64,000 nucleotides of DNA from Przewalskia tangutica. Taxonomy: Eukaryota; Streptophyta; Magnoliopsida; Solanales; Solanaceae. Below the pieces are notes generated by a model. That model saw only the letters and a list, made by a program, of their open reading frames with translations. It was not told where the DNA came from and searched no databases. Shown piece after piece: positions 1 to 9,738 of the stretch (its first letter is position 1; each line of letters begins with the position of its first letter). The translations under genes and the position numbers were made by a program. Location: assembly GCA_029844215.1 (NCBI GenBank), contig CM056731.1:81178992-81242991 (forward strand). Reading direction: 5' to 3'.

Positions 1-307
1 CAAATCGCTCGCCGGTGAACTACGGTGCTATCGATCGAATCGCCAGATCCAAATTATCTCATATCTCGCCACGACCGCCGCAATCGGGCCATCTCCTTGT
101 ACTTATCTCATCCGCTTCCAGCCGTGGGACGAGGCTCAGTATCAGAGTCTCGCAGCCACCGCCGCGCTCTAAACTCGCTGGCCGGGCGCGCCGCAAAAAC
201 TCGCCGTCAAGCACTATCTCGTAACGATCGGGCCTTCGCTCGTAACCTCCGTGCTCTACTCAGCCTCCACGCTTTGCTCTTCGCCCGGGTTGCCTTACGC
301 GAGGCAT
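1..307 (-). pseudogene. gag N-terminal remnant of element B
   Basis: The minus strand opens with ATG at 307-305 in the same context as the gag starts of A (6923), F (53907), Y (22260) and D (45419): a Met-Pro start and a basic Arg/Lys/Gln-rich N-terminus about 200 nt downstream of the PBS. Gag would form the particle capsid. Only the first hundred or so codons lie in the window, and the frame breaks within 20 codons, apparently where CAG codons seen in sister copies are altered. Open frames on the plus strand here are shadows. Identification rests on position and similarity to the other gag starts. Confidence 0.6.
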
Positions 308-493
308 AATCGTAAAGGAAAGGAATACGCGAGGGTCCAACTTATCACACAACTCTAAGGCACGATCTCGTAATGAGAAGAATGGAAACCACTCCTAAAT
401 ATCTTATAGCCTCGATTATTGGTGTGGTGCACAACACACCGATAATCAAGACTCTACTAGATACGGTCAGTAGACACTTTCCGAGGATTAATC

Positions 494-504
494 GCTCGAT
501 ACCA
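494..504 (-). other. Primer-binding site of B, altered
   Basis: The minus-strand sequence TGGTATCGAGC lies 4 nt inside the LTR end. It is the iMet-type PBS TGGTATCAGAGC with CAG shortened to CG. X (29745-29756) and A (6724-6735) keep the intact form. Confidence 0.8.
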
Positions 505-1127
505 CTTTTGTCACGACCGACCCGGCCCGTGGATCGTGCCTTACCCGCACCTTAGTGATACACCATCGAGAAAATCAGCGAAATAAAACATAAACATGAA
601 ACAAGAGATATGATAAATAAACAAAGCAACCAAAACAGCTTGCCTCAGATATATACATAAAAATCCGAACAATTATCCTTTTTACAACTCGCCCACAACA
701 AGATTACATGCAGACTCTAAGAGTTTTACAACAACAACTATGACGGACAGTGGCCCCGCCATACCTCGAATGCATAAGAACTCTGCACTCGTGGTAACAT
801 ACCAAAAGATAAGCCTCCGAGAAACGGGGCTTCCTAACACGCCGAATCGTGATCCTATGAGCGAGGATCCACAACCGATGTACTCTACCGCAGATGAACG
901 CAGCCCAAGGAGGTCGATAACAGTACCAAGTATGTGAAATCAAAAATATCAGAAATGAAATCATAAGTTTATATAAAATGTGAGACATGTATGATAACCA
1001 AACTACAGTTCATAACATAAAAGCAGTCACGTCAAGTCAGGGACTCACGCCCTTAAGTCATCCCTCATGCCCGTGGAACTCCTTCCTCACCGCTGCATGC
1101 CGATATAAACCGTATTATACGTACAAC

Positions 1128-1400
1128 ATGTCTCGGCTCATCCCATGGGGATAGAGGTGGAATCGTGTGGTGTACATGTCCCGACCCATCCTGTGGGACT
1201 CGGTGAAGTATGGAATACATGTCCCGGCCCATCCCATGGGACTCGGTAAAGAATCGGATGAAATACGTGTCCCAGCCCATCTCATGGGACTCGGTAAAGA
1301 ATCAGATGAAATACGTGTCCCGGCCCATCTCATGGGACTCGATGAAGAATCAGATGAAATACGTGTCCCGGCCCATCTCATGGGACTCGGTGAAGAATCG
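1128..1400. repeat. 48-bp minisatellite, about six copies, in LTR B
   Basis: A GTCCCGGCCCATCTCATGGG-type core recurs at 1175, 1219, 1267, 1315 and 1363 (48-bp spacing, first step 44), with a diverged copy at 1128. The spacing is a multiple of three, so the array is open in several frames on both strands, but these frames encode only the repeat. It lies in the leader (R/U5) part of the LTR. Confidence 0.88.
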
Positions 1401-3291
1401 TTCATAACAAATCAGCCGGCCCTCCATCGAGAGACGCGGTGGTATAGAAATACAGTACTTGCACAACAAGGCTATCAAACGCAAACATAGGCAAGTTACA
1501 CACAACTCAAGGTTATTTTATGGCAAAGTCCAGGTTCTGACCCCAAAGTATTACGTACGTTAAATTCTTTTTAAAAGATCCAATTCTTTTATAAAGGTCA
1601 CCCGATACCTGTAGTATTAAAATAGAGAGACTCACATTTTTAGGTAAACCAAAACACTTTCCTTTTCAACATCAAGTAACAACATTCTTTTCCATAAGTT
1701 CAAGTTTGCCTAATTTCAAGTACTTAAGTCTCTTATTTTAGAAAGGTTTCGTAGTTCTTAGTCTTAATCACTTAAGAATATAATTCTCTTTTAAACAATT
1801 TGAGAAACATATGCCTTATATGTGAGTAGGTTATTCTTGTTCATAATCAATCTTATTAAAGGAGCCATGATCTAGGAAATGTAATATCATTTTGTCTCAT
1901 CTTAGCTTCTATGCAGATGGAGGTTTCTACTGGTTTTAATAATACTTAATTAGTCAATACATTTCCCTTTATTAACGCTGCAGTGGTTCGTTCGATACTT
2001 ATTCTGATTTCCGAATCAAGAAACATGATTCCTTTTAAAAACCAAGAACTCATTACTCACGAATGAGGTTTCACACTTTTTAACAAAATTCATGTTAATT
2101 CAAAATAAGTCAAGTCTGTTATCTTTTAAGATCAAGTCTCTTAACTTCTAAAATCAATAAACCATTCTTTTTATCTCTCTTAAGTCGTTATACCTAACTT
2201 CCCATAAAGTTAGTATAACTCTTAAGCTTTTAAAACTTTTAAAATCAAGTGTTACTCTTCTTTCAAAAAGGTTTCTTAACTCTTTTGAAATACTTCAAGA
2301 TTCTTATTATTCAGGCTTAAGTCAAAAGACATTGCCGTAAAACTACGTTCAGTTAACACACGTACGTCTACCGTACTATATATATATTCTTTTAAAATAT
2401 CATGCTCAAGAGGATAGGAAGAATCACATACCTCGCGACAATTTATCGACTAATAGCAAATAGCTCCAAAGCAATCGTAATCCCGCTAGCCTTTTCCACC
2501 CTTTGAGTAGACTACGCCACTGCAGATTTCAACCTATAACGGTTATACAAGTCTATCAATGTCTAGACTACTCGATAGAATAAATCTAGATACAAGATTC
2601 TACGGAAAATCACAAAGACTTCCCTACCCACAAACTTCACAAGTTCATCAGAATACAAATTCTATGTAAGTACTGATTCAATTCTCTTCTTATATACCTT
2701 CCTTGTATAGAACTTATACTTAATTCTTATACTTCAACAATGTGTAAACTCTAATTACAAAAGGGGGACAAGGTATTTACCTCGATAAGCCCAAAATTAT
2801 CCAAGATTAAATGTCGATCCTGAGCAACGTTTAGCTCCTACTGGCGCCCAACCCGCCTCCAAACAACCCTTAGAAATTCTACGCAACTTCTACTTAACAC
2901 TTCAACCGACTATGAAGGTTTTCCTTGTGGTTTCGCTTTTGAGACAAAAAGGACATAAGGTAGTATTTCCTGCTCTACGATAGAGGTATCTTTGGAATAC
3001 TACAAGGTATAAGGCTAAGGTATTTTGGTATAGTAACAATACTTGAGAGTATTTTCTACCAAGAGGGGTATTTTACGAGAACAACTTTAGGTAGGGGGTA
3101 GTCTCGGCTAGAACACTACAAAGGGGGAGGGGTGCTTTCAGCCAAGGCCTTCTCAAGGGGGATGGGTGCTTTCAGCCAAGGCCTTCTCAAGGGGGAGGGG
3201 TGTTGTGGACGAGAACTCTCAAAGGGGGAGAGGGGTTTCAAGACTTGGAAAATGTCTAAGTGTGGATGAAATAACTCATCCACTAAAGGGG

Positions 3292-3300
3292 TATTTATAG
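3292..3300 (-). promoter_or_regulatory. TATA box of LTR B
   Basis: CTATAAATACCCC on the minus strand, 404 bp inside the LTR. The same motif sits at a similar depth in the A, Z, F, G and Y LTRs. A conserved CATCCA about 30-35 bp downstream is the likely start region. Confidence 0.65.
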
Positions 3301-3704
3301 GCCAACCAATGGCCAAGATGAAGCCAAGTGGTAGGCAAGTGTAAGGTGAAGATTTGCACAAGTGCACCCTATCCTACTCCACAAATCCCTCACAAACATT
3401 GACCCAAGTTTTAGGCCACAAAACAAGCCCCAAATTCGTGCCATCCAAGCCCTCTTTGCCGTCCATATGAGGGTGACAAGTGTCACCCTCTCGTTGGTCC
3501 AAAATATTTCATCTCTCGGAAAAATCCGTAAAAATTATAAATGATATAGCCGTAATTTTCCCTACGCAAAGTTTGGAAGACGTTTCGTCGGAAAACGGTT
3601 CTTTTAGTAGGTTGTGCACCAATTTTGTCCTATGCCTAACTTTAAGGCTAAAACTTTTGTACGTATGACCTTACGTACATACTCAGGAAATACGGGGTAT
3701 AACA

Positions 3705-3849
3705 GTTGTAATGGACTTTAATCCTTAGTGATGCAAGGTGCGATAGTGCCTTGGTGTTATAAAATGAAAGATTTGTTAGTGTCTTGTTTGTTTTAGAAAG
3801 GAAGGCATGATATTGTCTTGTTTGTTTTAAAAGGAAGGCATGGTATTGT
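3705..3849 (+). mobile_element. LTR1, left piece of an older plus-strand LTR
   Basis: The sequence continues without loss at 14664 once element A and one TSD copy are removed. It carries repeats of the type GGAAGGCATGGTATTGTCTTG, and element A landed inside this repeat. The portion further left is hidden behind element B and the window edge. Confidence 0.75.
3845..3849. repeat. TSD of element A, left copy (ATTGT)
   Basis: ATTGT directly precedes the TG of the 5' LTR and matches 14659-14663 exactly. The target itself is repetitive, which slightly weakens the evidence. Confidence 0.9.
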
Positions 3850-4275
3850 TGTTATGCCCCGTAGTTCCGTAGTACGTATGTGAGGACGTACGTACGAATG
3901 TATAGGCCCTAATTAGGGTAAGAATGATAGAATTGTTTTCCGACGAAAGTTATTTCGAACCTTGTGAAGGAATTTACGCTTTCAATATTTTTACGACTAT
4001 GGAATTTTTCCGAAAGATAAAATATTTTGGACCAATAGGAGGGCGACATGTGTCACCCATGGATTGGTCCAAGTGGACGAAAATGGGTGGACAACTTGGC
4101 AAGACAAGTGGCCAACAAGTCTTGCCAAGTTGGCATGGCTTGGACGGCAAAATGGAAGGTTTGGGCAAGTCTTGCTTAGTCAAGACTTGCCTAACTTTTG
4201 TAAGACAAGTGTGGGAAGGCTCTTACACACTTCATCTCCACCCTACACTTGTGTTAATCCCCTCCCTTGGTTGTG

Positions 4276-4284
4276 CTATATAAA
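4276..4284 (+). promoter_or_regulatory. TATA box of element A 5' LTR
   Basis: CTATATAAACCCCC lies 426 bp into the LTR, with CATCCAC about 30 bp downstream. Other families use CTATAAATACCCC at the equivalent place. It would drive the full-length genomic/gag-pol RNA, leaving a leader of more than 2.4 kb before the PBS. Confidence 0.7.
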
Positions 4285-4790
4285 CCCCCTAAGTAGATGA
4301 AATCATCCACACATAAACATTACAAGTCTTGGAAAATATTTTCCTCTCCCTTCATCCCTAGTTGATCTCGTCTAAACAGCCCCCTCCCCTACCTAAAGTT
4401 GTCCAAAAACTCTTAAACATATAAGTGTTCTTCCTTAGTATGTTAGGAAGATCACCAACCAAGAGTTAGATAAGATTTTCACACCCATAGCCTATAAAAC
4501 ACCACCAAAACCGAAACTGGACAGTTTTGAAGATTAAGTGTTCTTCACCTTTTGGAGTCAAATTCTTGAATAGAAGTTGGTTGGAACTTCTAAGGGTAAA
4601 CTATGGTGAGTTGGAACACAAGAAATTGGAGCTAAAACACAAAGGTTTGGAGCTAAGACTTGCTTTGAAACGACTTTAAAATCTTGGATATTGTTGGGCT
4701 AGTATTAAGGTAATGCGCCTTAGACTCTTTGTGAATTTGATTGTTATGTATATATGATATTATACATATATTGGAAGTATTTTACGGACT

Positions 4791-5130
4791 TGTTATTTTG
4801 AAGGCGATATAGTAAACCACGTTACCGTTTGGGCGCGTAATCCCCTTCTTTTACTTATTGTTATTTTGAAGGCGAGATAGTAAACCGCGTTACCGTTTGG
4901 GCGCGTAATCCCCTTCTTTTACTTATTGATATTTTGAAGGCGAGATAGTAAACCGCGTTACCGTTTGGGCGCGTAATCCCCTTATTTTACTTATTGTTAT
5001 TTTGAAGGCGAGATAGTAAACCGCGTTACCGTTTGGGCGCGTAATCCCCTTCTTTACTTATTATATTTATGAAAGAGAGATGGTTAATCGCATTCCGTTT
5101 GGGCGTGTTATCCCCTACCTTACTTATCGG
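4791..5130. repeat. 68-bp minisatellite in A 5' LTR, about five copies
   Basis: GAAGGCGAGATAGTAAACCG units start near 4801, 4869, 4937 and 5005, followed by a diverged unit near 5071. Each contains GTTTGGGCGCGTAATCCCC. The same array is present in the 3' LTR (12727-13065). Confidence 0.92.
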
Positions 5131-5348
5131 AATTTTTGCTCCACGTTAGTTACTATTATCGGGCTTTGTTAAAAATGAAGAATTGAGTAAAAACGGGAGA
5201 AGTGCTGCCAAATTTTCCGTAAACTAAGAGAAGTCTCACTTAGAAGAATTCCACGAAAAACTAGAAGTTAATAGTCATGTTTTGACTATTATAGGTTGAC
5301 ACTCTGCACGCGACATATCCGACTTGGCAAGTGGATTTAGCCGAGGAG

Positions 5349-6475
5349 GTATGTGATTCTTCCTATCCCTTTGAGCATGATATTTTCCAAATATATATAT
5401 AGTATGGTAGACGTACGGGTGTTAGATTGAACTTGGTTTTACTTTGATATCTTTGGACTGGAGTTCTAAATAATAAGAATCTTGAATATTTCAAAAAGAG
5501 TTATGAATCATTTTCGGAAGAAAAGTAATACTGGGTTTTACAAAAAGCTTAAGGGTTATACTAGCTTTGTGGGAAGTTAAGTATAACGACTTAAAAGATA
5601 AGAAACAGTTTTTATTATTTGTTTATCAAATGCTTGAGATATTGTCTGAAGGTATGGTAAGTTGGTTTGATAGACATGTTATGATACCTCGTGTGTTAGT
5701 GTCTTGTAACGCCTACGTAAGGAGGTTATTCTTGTTATGCTTATATTGTTCAACGATTAGTTGTTGTGCTCGATTATTGTGATGATTGCATAAAGAGGTT
5801 ATTCTTATTGTGCTTATGTTGTTTAACGATAAGCCGTTATGCTAGTATTGTACCACCTACCTCTTGACATGTTATACCAGGGGTTAAGCTGCCCCCCGAT
5901 GCGAGGAATGCCTCATGCGGGTCCAGAGGACCTATGCGAAGCTACGGGAGTTCCAGGTTAGTGTGCGAGGAATACCTCATGCGGTCTATGTGGCCATGCG
6001 GACTACGAGAGTCCAGGACGATGCCGAGGAGTAGCTACCCTCGATGCGAGAAATACCTCATGCGGGCGTAGGTGGCCTATGCGGACTGCGGGAGTCCAAG
6101 ATTAGGCATGCATAATGATACTATGGGCGATTGGCCTTGCTTCGATCATTCGCGGCGTAGAAAAGACACATAAAGATACCTATTATTGCTCTTGGTTGTG
6201 ATGTGACACTATGTGCAGTTAACTCGGTTGTTTCCATACATACTTGTGAATTGGTTTTAAAAATGTTATGGTTTTATATATGTGTATATATTTGTGCTTC
6301 TGCCACATACTTGGTACTGATCGACCTCCTTCGGGGCCGCTCATGCCGCAGTAAAGGGAAGGGTAGCGGATCCTCAGTCTTAGGATCTTTACTCTGGTGT
6401 CAGGAGCTCTATTTTTCCGGAGGCTCGACTTTTGGTATGGTTTTACCTGGTGTTGTAGATGTTTTGTACATTCAG
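5349..6475 (+). other. Candidate leader intron in LTR A (speculative)
   Basis: GAG|GTATGTGATT at 5346-5355 resembles a strong plant 5' splice site. TTTTGTACATTCAG|GGG ending at 6475 resembles a 3' splice site. Both motifs recur in the other LTR families at similar places. Splicing here would remove much of the repeat-rich leader. No transcript evidence is visible, so this is inference only. Confidence 0.25.
5880..6110 (+). repeat. Leader motif cluster (GAGGAATACCTCATGCGG) in A 5' LTR
   Basis: Several copies of TGCGAGGAATACCTCATGCG and of CTATGCGG-type words lie between 5898 and 6090. The core GAGG-AATA-CCTC is self-complementary and could form small hairpins in the RNA leader. Equivalent clusters occur in every LTR family of the window. 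Confidence 0.6.
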
Positions 6476-6723
6476 GGGTATGACGGGGCCCTGTCCCGTC
6501 GTAGTGTTTACATTTCCTTAGAGGTCTGTAGTCCACGCATTTTGGGATTGTAATCGCTCACTATTGGGTAATGATATATATATGCCGAAAGACAACTTTT
6601 CCTTGGATAGACTATTCTTACTTTTATTATTTCATGTCTTGGTTATGTTCATTGGTTACTCGATGTTTAGCTACTGGGTGTCCGGGTAGGCACTACCACT
6701 GCCCGAACGGGTCGTGACAAAAG

Positions 6724-6735
6724 TGGTATCAGAGC
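6724..6735 (+). other. Primer-binding site of element A (tRNA-iMet type)
   Basis: TGGTATCAGAGC lies 4 nt after the LTR end. It is complementary to the 3' end of plant initiator-Met tRNA, the usual primer of many plant Gypsy and Copia elements. It marks the start of minus-strand DNA synthesis. Confidence 0.93.
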
Positions 6736-6922
6736 AGTTAATCCTCGGAAAGTGTCTATAGACCGTGTCTAGTAGAGTCTTGATTATCGGTGTGTTGTGC
6801 ACCACATCTATAATCGTGAGGTCGCAGGACATTTAGGATCGTTTCATTCTTCTCACTCGAGATCGTGCCTTAGAGCGGTGTTATAGGTTAGACCCTTCCG
6901 ACGAATTTCTCTTTCTACCGTT

Positions 6923-7671
6923 ATGCCTCAACGTAGGCAACCCGCCCAGGCAAGGCAGCCGGCGAGCCGCTAGTAGTACAGAGAGTCACGAGGCTCGTGC
7001 CCAACCCTTAACCGAGGTGATACTCCGACGGCGAAGTTCCACGGCCGCCGCCCCATCGAGTTTAGGCCGCAGCAGAGTCGCTAAGGCCACGGCAAGACCG
7101 AGCCCCAACCCCACACCGGGCGCAGGACATGGTTATAAGGAGATGGCCCAGTTATTGGCCAGAGTCGTGGCGAGGCACGAGGATAGGCTGGATGCAGCAG
7201 TTCCAGTCCTAGTAGTACCCGTGGTTCACCCGAGGTCAGATGGTTTGAGACTTCGGGACTTTCTGAGTTGCGGACCGCCGAGTTTTATGGGTCGAGGCAC
7301 GAGGATGATCCACGGAGTTCATCGACGCCATACGGATTATGAGAGTGATCAAGGCGCCGGAGACCGAGTCGATGGTCTTAGGTTCACATCGGCCGCGATA
7401 CCGCAGCCGATCGTTTGATTCTCGAGCTGTCCCGGGGAGCAGCGCCTCTAGCCGCTTGGGGACGAAGTTCTCGAGGCATTTCTTGCTCACTTCTTGCCTC
7501 CGCAGATGGCGAGGGCACGAGCCGACAGATTTTTGATGCTAAAGCGCAGAGGCGCACGATCGAGTACAATGTAGTTCGACTCGTTGGCTCGATATGTCCC
7601 CGCGACCGGTAGCGATATGGAGGACCGAGTGCACCGTTACGCCACTGTCTTGACGTCTACTTGGCGGAGTC
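6923..7671 (+). pseudogene. gag N-terminal and capsid region of A, frameshifted
   Basis: It starts at ATG 6923 (Met-Pro-Gln-Arg-Arg), about 190 nt after the PBS. The retrotransposon gag (capsid) domain can be followed only by hopping frames: MAQLLARVVARHEDRL near 7142, RLRDFLSCGPPSFMG near 7245, MRVIKAPETESMVLGSHR near 7339, then FDSRAV...GTKFSRHFLLTSC, equivalent to the FDSWELSRG...WDEFSEAFLTHFLP stretch that is intact in element D (44984-44769). The first frame stops after about 16 codons. Gag would package the RNA. The breaks are small indels at GC-rich places, several involving CAG/CTG words. Confidence 0.75.
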
Positions 7672-8583
7672 TTGCTCAGGTGTAGCTCTTCAGCCGGGCA
7701 TGGACATTGCCCGCATGCAGGCTCATGCACTGCGGCGAGGCGTAGAGGCGCACGGGTTGACGATATCGCCAAGAAGGCCAGGACGTCAGGGTCCTTTGGT
7801 AGTCCTCGAGGTGGACGACCTCAGCAACGGAGTAGATTTGCACCTCAGCCAGCTCAGAGCACTCCCACACCATCTTCAGGACCGACAGGGTATTCGGGGG
7901 CAGGTCAGGGCCCCAGGACTTCAGACTTCCAGGGTAGCAAAGGTGCTAACCAATCGAGACCACCTTCCTCTCAGTGTGTTCGATGTGGGAGATCCCATTT
8001 CGGGAAATGTGGTACTGCTGCGGGAGTTTGTTTCACTTGTGGCCAGCAGGGTCACTTTGCGAGAGACTGTCCGACTAAGGGCGGCGCAGATAGTAGAGTT
8101 CAGCCTACAGGGTCTTTTGCCGGGTCTTCATCTCCTACAGTTACTCGCCCCGGAGGGCAGGGTTCTCATGGGCCAGCAGGTCGCGGCAGAGGTCGTGGCA
8201 GGGGTGCTAGTTCCAGCGGTCCTCAGAACCGCATTTATGCCATGTCCAGCCGCCAGGACCAGGAGGCGTCGCCGGATGTCATCACAGGTACTTTATCAGT
8301 TTCGTGTTGCGACGTATATGCCTTGATAGATCCAGGTTCTACCTTGTCCTATATATCCCCCCTTATTGCTAGTAGGATAGGGATAGAGCCTGAGTCTATA
8401 GACCCTTTTGAGGTAGCTACGCCTGTGGGGGATTCGGTAGCAGCTGAGCAGGTATATAGAGCTTGCCCAGTGACTATATGCAGTCGTCAGACCCTAGCCG
8501 ACTTGATAGAGTTGGATATGACCGATTTTGATGTGATCATGGGTATGGATTGGCTAGCTTCTTGTTACGCCAATGTATCGTAG
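7672..8583 (+). CDS. gag C-terminus and aspartic protease (303-aa ORF piece)
   Basis: The ORF joins the gag tail to the protease. Residues about 30-95 are Gln/Ser/Pro-rich. Two zinc-binding modules follow: CVRCGRSHFGKC, then the CCHC knuckle CFTCGQQGHFARDCP (residues about 102-140), then a Gly/Arg-rich linker. The protease begins with YALIDPGSTLSYIS, whose D-x-G motif is the active-site turn of retropepsins of this clade, and continues to DFDVIMGMDWLA. Knuckles bind genomic RNA; the protease cleaves the polyprotein. The first roughly 30 residues are probably out of frame with the true gag. The ORF stops at 8583 by frameshift, before RT. Confidence 0.88.
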   Translation: MLRCSSSAGHGHCPHAGSCTAARRRGARVDDIAKKARTSGSFGSPRGGRPQQRSRFAPQPAQSTPTPSSGPTGYSGAGQGPRTSDFQGSKGANQSRPPSSQCVRCGRSHFGKCGTAAGVCFTCGQQGHFARDCPTKGGADSRVQPTGSFAGSSSPTVTRPGGQGSHGPAGRGRGRGRGASSSGPQNRIYAMSSRQDQEASPDVITGTLSVSCCDVYALIDPGSTLSYISPLIASRIGIEPESIDPFEVATPVGDSVAAEQVYRACPVTICSRQTLADLIELDMTDFDVIMGMDWLASCYANVS

Positions 8584-9204
8584 GAAACGACGTGCCGGTT
8601 CCGTTTCGAGCCGGTTATCGAGTGGGAGGGGAACACTTTGTCGCCGAGGGGTAAGTTTATTTCCTACCTCAAGGCCAGGAAGATGGTTCAGAAGGGGTGT
8701 ATCTACCATCTCGTCCGGGTATTTGATACGGAGGCGGCGACACCGCACTCTGATCCGCCCGATAGTCGAGAGTTTCGGATGTGTTTCCGCACGACCTTCG
8801 GGTATCCTCGGAGAGGAGATAGAGTTTTGCATTGATATTCGCACGATACTGACCTATATCCATTCCGCCATACCGAATGACACTGCCGAGTTGAGAGAAT
8901 CAAGGACCACTGAGCGATTTCTTCGGAGAAAGGCTTCATTAGGCCTAGTGTTTCTCCCCGGGAGCGCCGTATTGTTCGTGAAGAAAAAGATGGGACATCA
9001 CAGATGCGGCGTTGATTACAGTGCAATCGAACAAGGTGACTATTAAGAACAGATACCCCCTTCCTAGAATCGATGACTTGTTCGACTACTGAGGCGCGAG
9101 ATGTTTCTCTAAGATAGACCTACGATCCGTTACCATCAAAGCGAGTTAGAGTCGGATATCCCTAGATCGCGTTCGGACCCTGACGGCACTATGAGTTTAG
9201 GGTC
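8584..9204 (+). pseudogene. Protease-RT linker and RT N-terminus of A, frameshifted
   Basis: Pieces of the RT fingers region are visible in changing frames: EEIEFCIDI near 8810, SVSPWGAPVLFVKKK-like residues near 8950-8990, and a CxVDY remnant near 9005 where intact copies read MCIDYRQLNKVT. The nucleotide track toward AAGGTGACTATTAAGAACAG (9034-9053) and the palm region is clear. At least three small indels separate this from the intact RT piece beginning at 9205. Confidence 0.7.
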
Positions 9205-9738
9205 ATGTCTTTCGGCTTGACCAATGCTCCGGCGGTATTCATGGATTTGATGAACCGAGTGTTCAAACCATTTTTGGATACGTTCGTCATAGTATTCATT
9301 GATGACATCTTGATTTATTCTCGCTCGGAGCAGGACCATGCAGAGCATTTGAGGACGGTACTGAGAGTCCTCCAGGACCAGCAGTTATACGCCAAGTTTT
9401 CAAAATGTGAGTTTTGGTTAGCTTCGGTGGCGTTCTTAGGACACATTGTAGGGACCGATGGTATTCGGGTAGATACGGCAAAGATCGAGACAGTCAAGAG
9501 TTGGCCTAGACCTACTACCCCGACGGAGGTGCGCAGCTTTTTGGGCCTTGCGGGTTACTACCGGAGGTTTGTGGAAAAGTTTGCTTCTATTTCAGCACCT
9601 TTGACCAAACTGACTCGGCGCACTAAGTTTGGTGACGGATGCTTGCGAGAAGGGCTTTCAGTTACTAAAGGAGAAGTTGACAACCGCCCCAGTTCATACT
9701 CTTCCAGAGGGGCTAGACGGCTATGCGATTTATTGTGA
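9205..9738 (+). CDS. Reverse transcriptase palm/thumb and start of RNase H (177-aa ORF piece)
   Basis: It contains FGLTNAPAVFMDLMNRVF, the catalytic block VFIDDILIYS (the two Asp bind metal at the polymerase site), then KCEFWLASVAFLGH and VRSFLGLAGYYRRFVEKF, all diagnostic for Ty3/Gypsy RT. The matching part ends near residue 145 (about 9640). After that the frame slips into nonsense, and the true continuation is the ORF beginning at 9629. RT copies the RNA to DNA inside virus-like particles. The upstream catalytic Asp lies before 9205 in broken frame, so this is not a complete enzyme. Confidence 0.9.
   Translation: MSFGLTNAPAVFMDLMNRVFKPFLDTFVIVFIDDILIYSRSEQDHAEHLRTVLRVLQDQQLYAKFSKCEFWLASVAFLGHIVGTDGIRVDTAKIETVKSWPRPTTPTEVRSFLGLAGYYRRFVEKFASISAPLTKLTRRTKFGDGCLREGLSVTKGEVDNRPSSYSSRGARRLCDLL

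Larger units (their letters stand above)
1..3704 (-). mobile_element. Element B: left-truncated Ty3/Gypsy retrotransposon (5' LTR, PBS, gag start)
   Basis: Read on the minus strand, the LTR begins with TGTTATACCCCGTA at 3704 and ends with ...GTGACA at 509. A tRNA-iMet-type PBS follows, then the start of gag, and the element runs off the window at base 1. The layout is that of the plus-strand element A in mirror image. Its right flank (3705-3709, gttgt) would be one TSD copy; the partner lies outside the window. It sits inside the plus-strand LTR that continues at 3705. Confidence 0.88.
509..3704 (-). repeat. 5' LTR of element B (about 3.2 kb)
   Basis: Ends are TGTTATACC (at 3704) and GTGACA (at 509) on the minus strand. 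It contains a TATA box at 3292-3300, an AT-run followed by a GTACGGTAGACGTACG-type box (about 2360-2390), the GAGGTATGTGATTCTTCC block (about 2417-2437) and a 48-bp minisatellite. The AT-rich stretch 1500-3100 holds no gene. Confidence 0.88.
3850..6719 (+). repeat. 5' LTR of element A (2870 bp)
   Basis: It runs from TGTTATGCCCC to GGTCGTGACA. Landmarks are a U3 of about 430 bp, a TATA box at 4276-4284, a 68-bp minisatellite at 4791-5130, an AT-run plus GTAGACGTACG box near 5391-5418, and a GC-rich leader with repeated TGCGAGGAATACCTCATGCG motifs near 5880-6110. Differences from the 3' LTR concentrate in that leader segment. Confidence 0.95.

Noticed and set aside
1115..1490. Open frames on both strands with a repeated Pro/Met/Gly/Trp-rich peptide
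   Set aside because: They arise from the 48-bp minisatellite (period divisible by three) inside LTR B; no start context or domain.
6724..6740. Possible tRNA gene because of similarity to the tRNA-iMet 3' end
   Set aside because: Only the 12-nt primer complement is present; there is no cloverleaf around it. It is a PBS.
7661..8326. Long 221-codon frame overlapping the gag/protease ORF
   Set aside because: It is a shadow frame: the overlapping frame 7672-8583 contains the zinc knuckles and protease motif, and this one has no domain.
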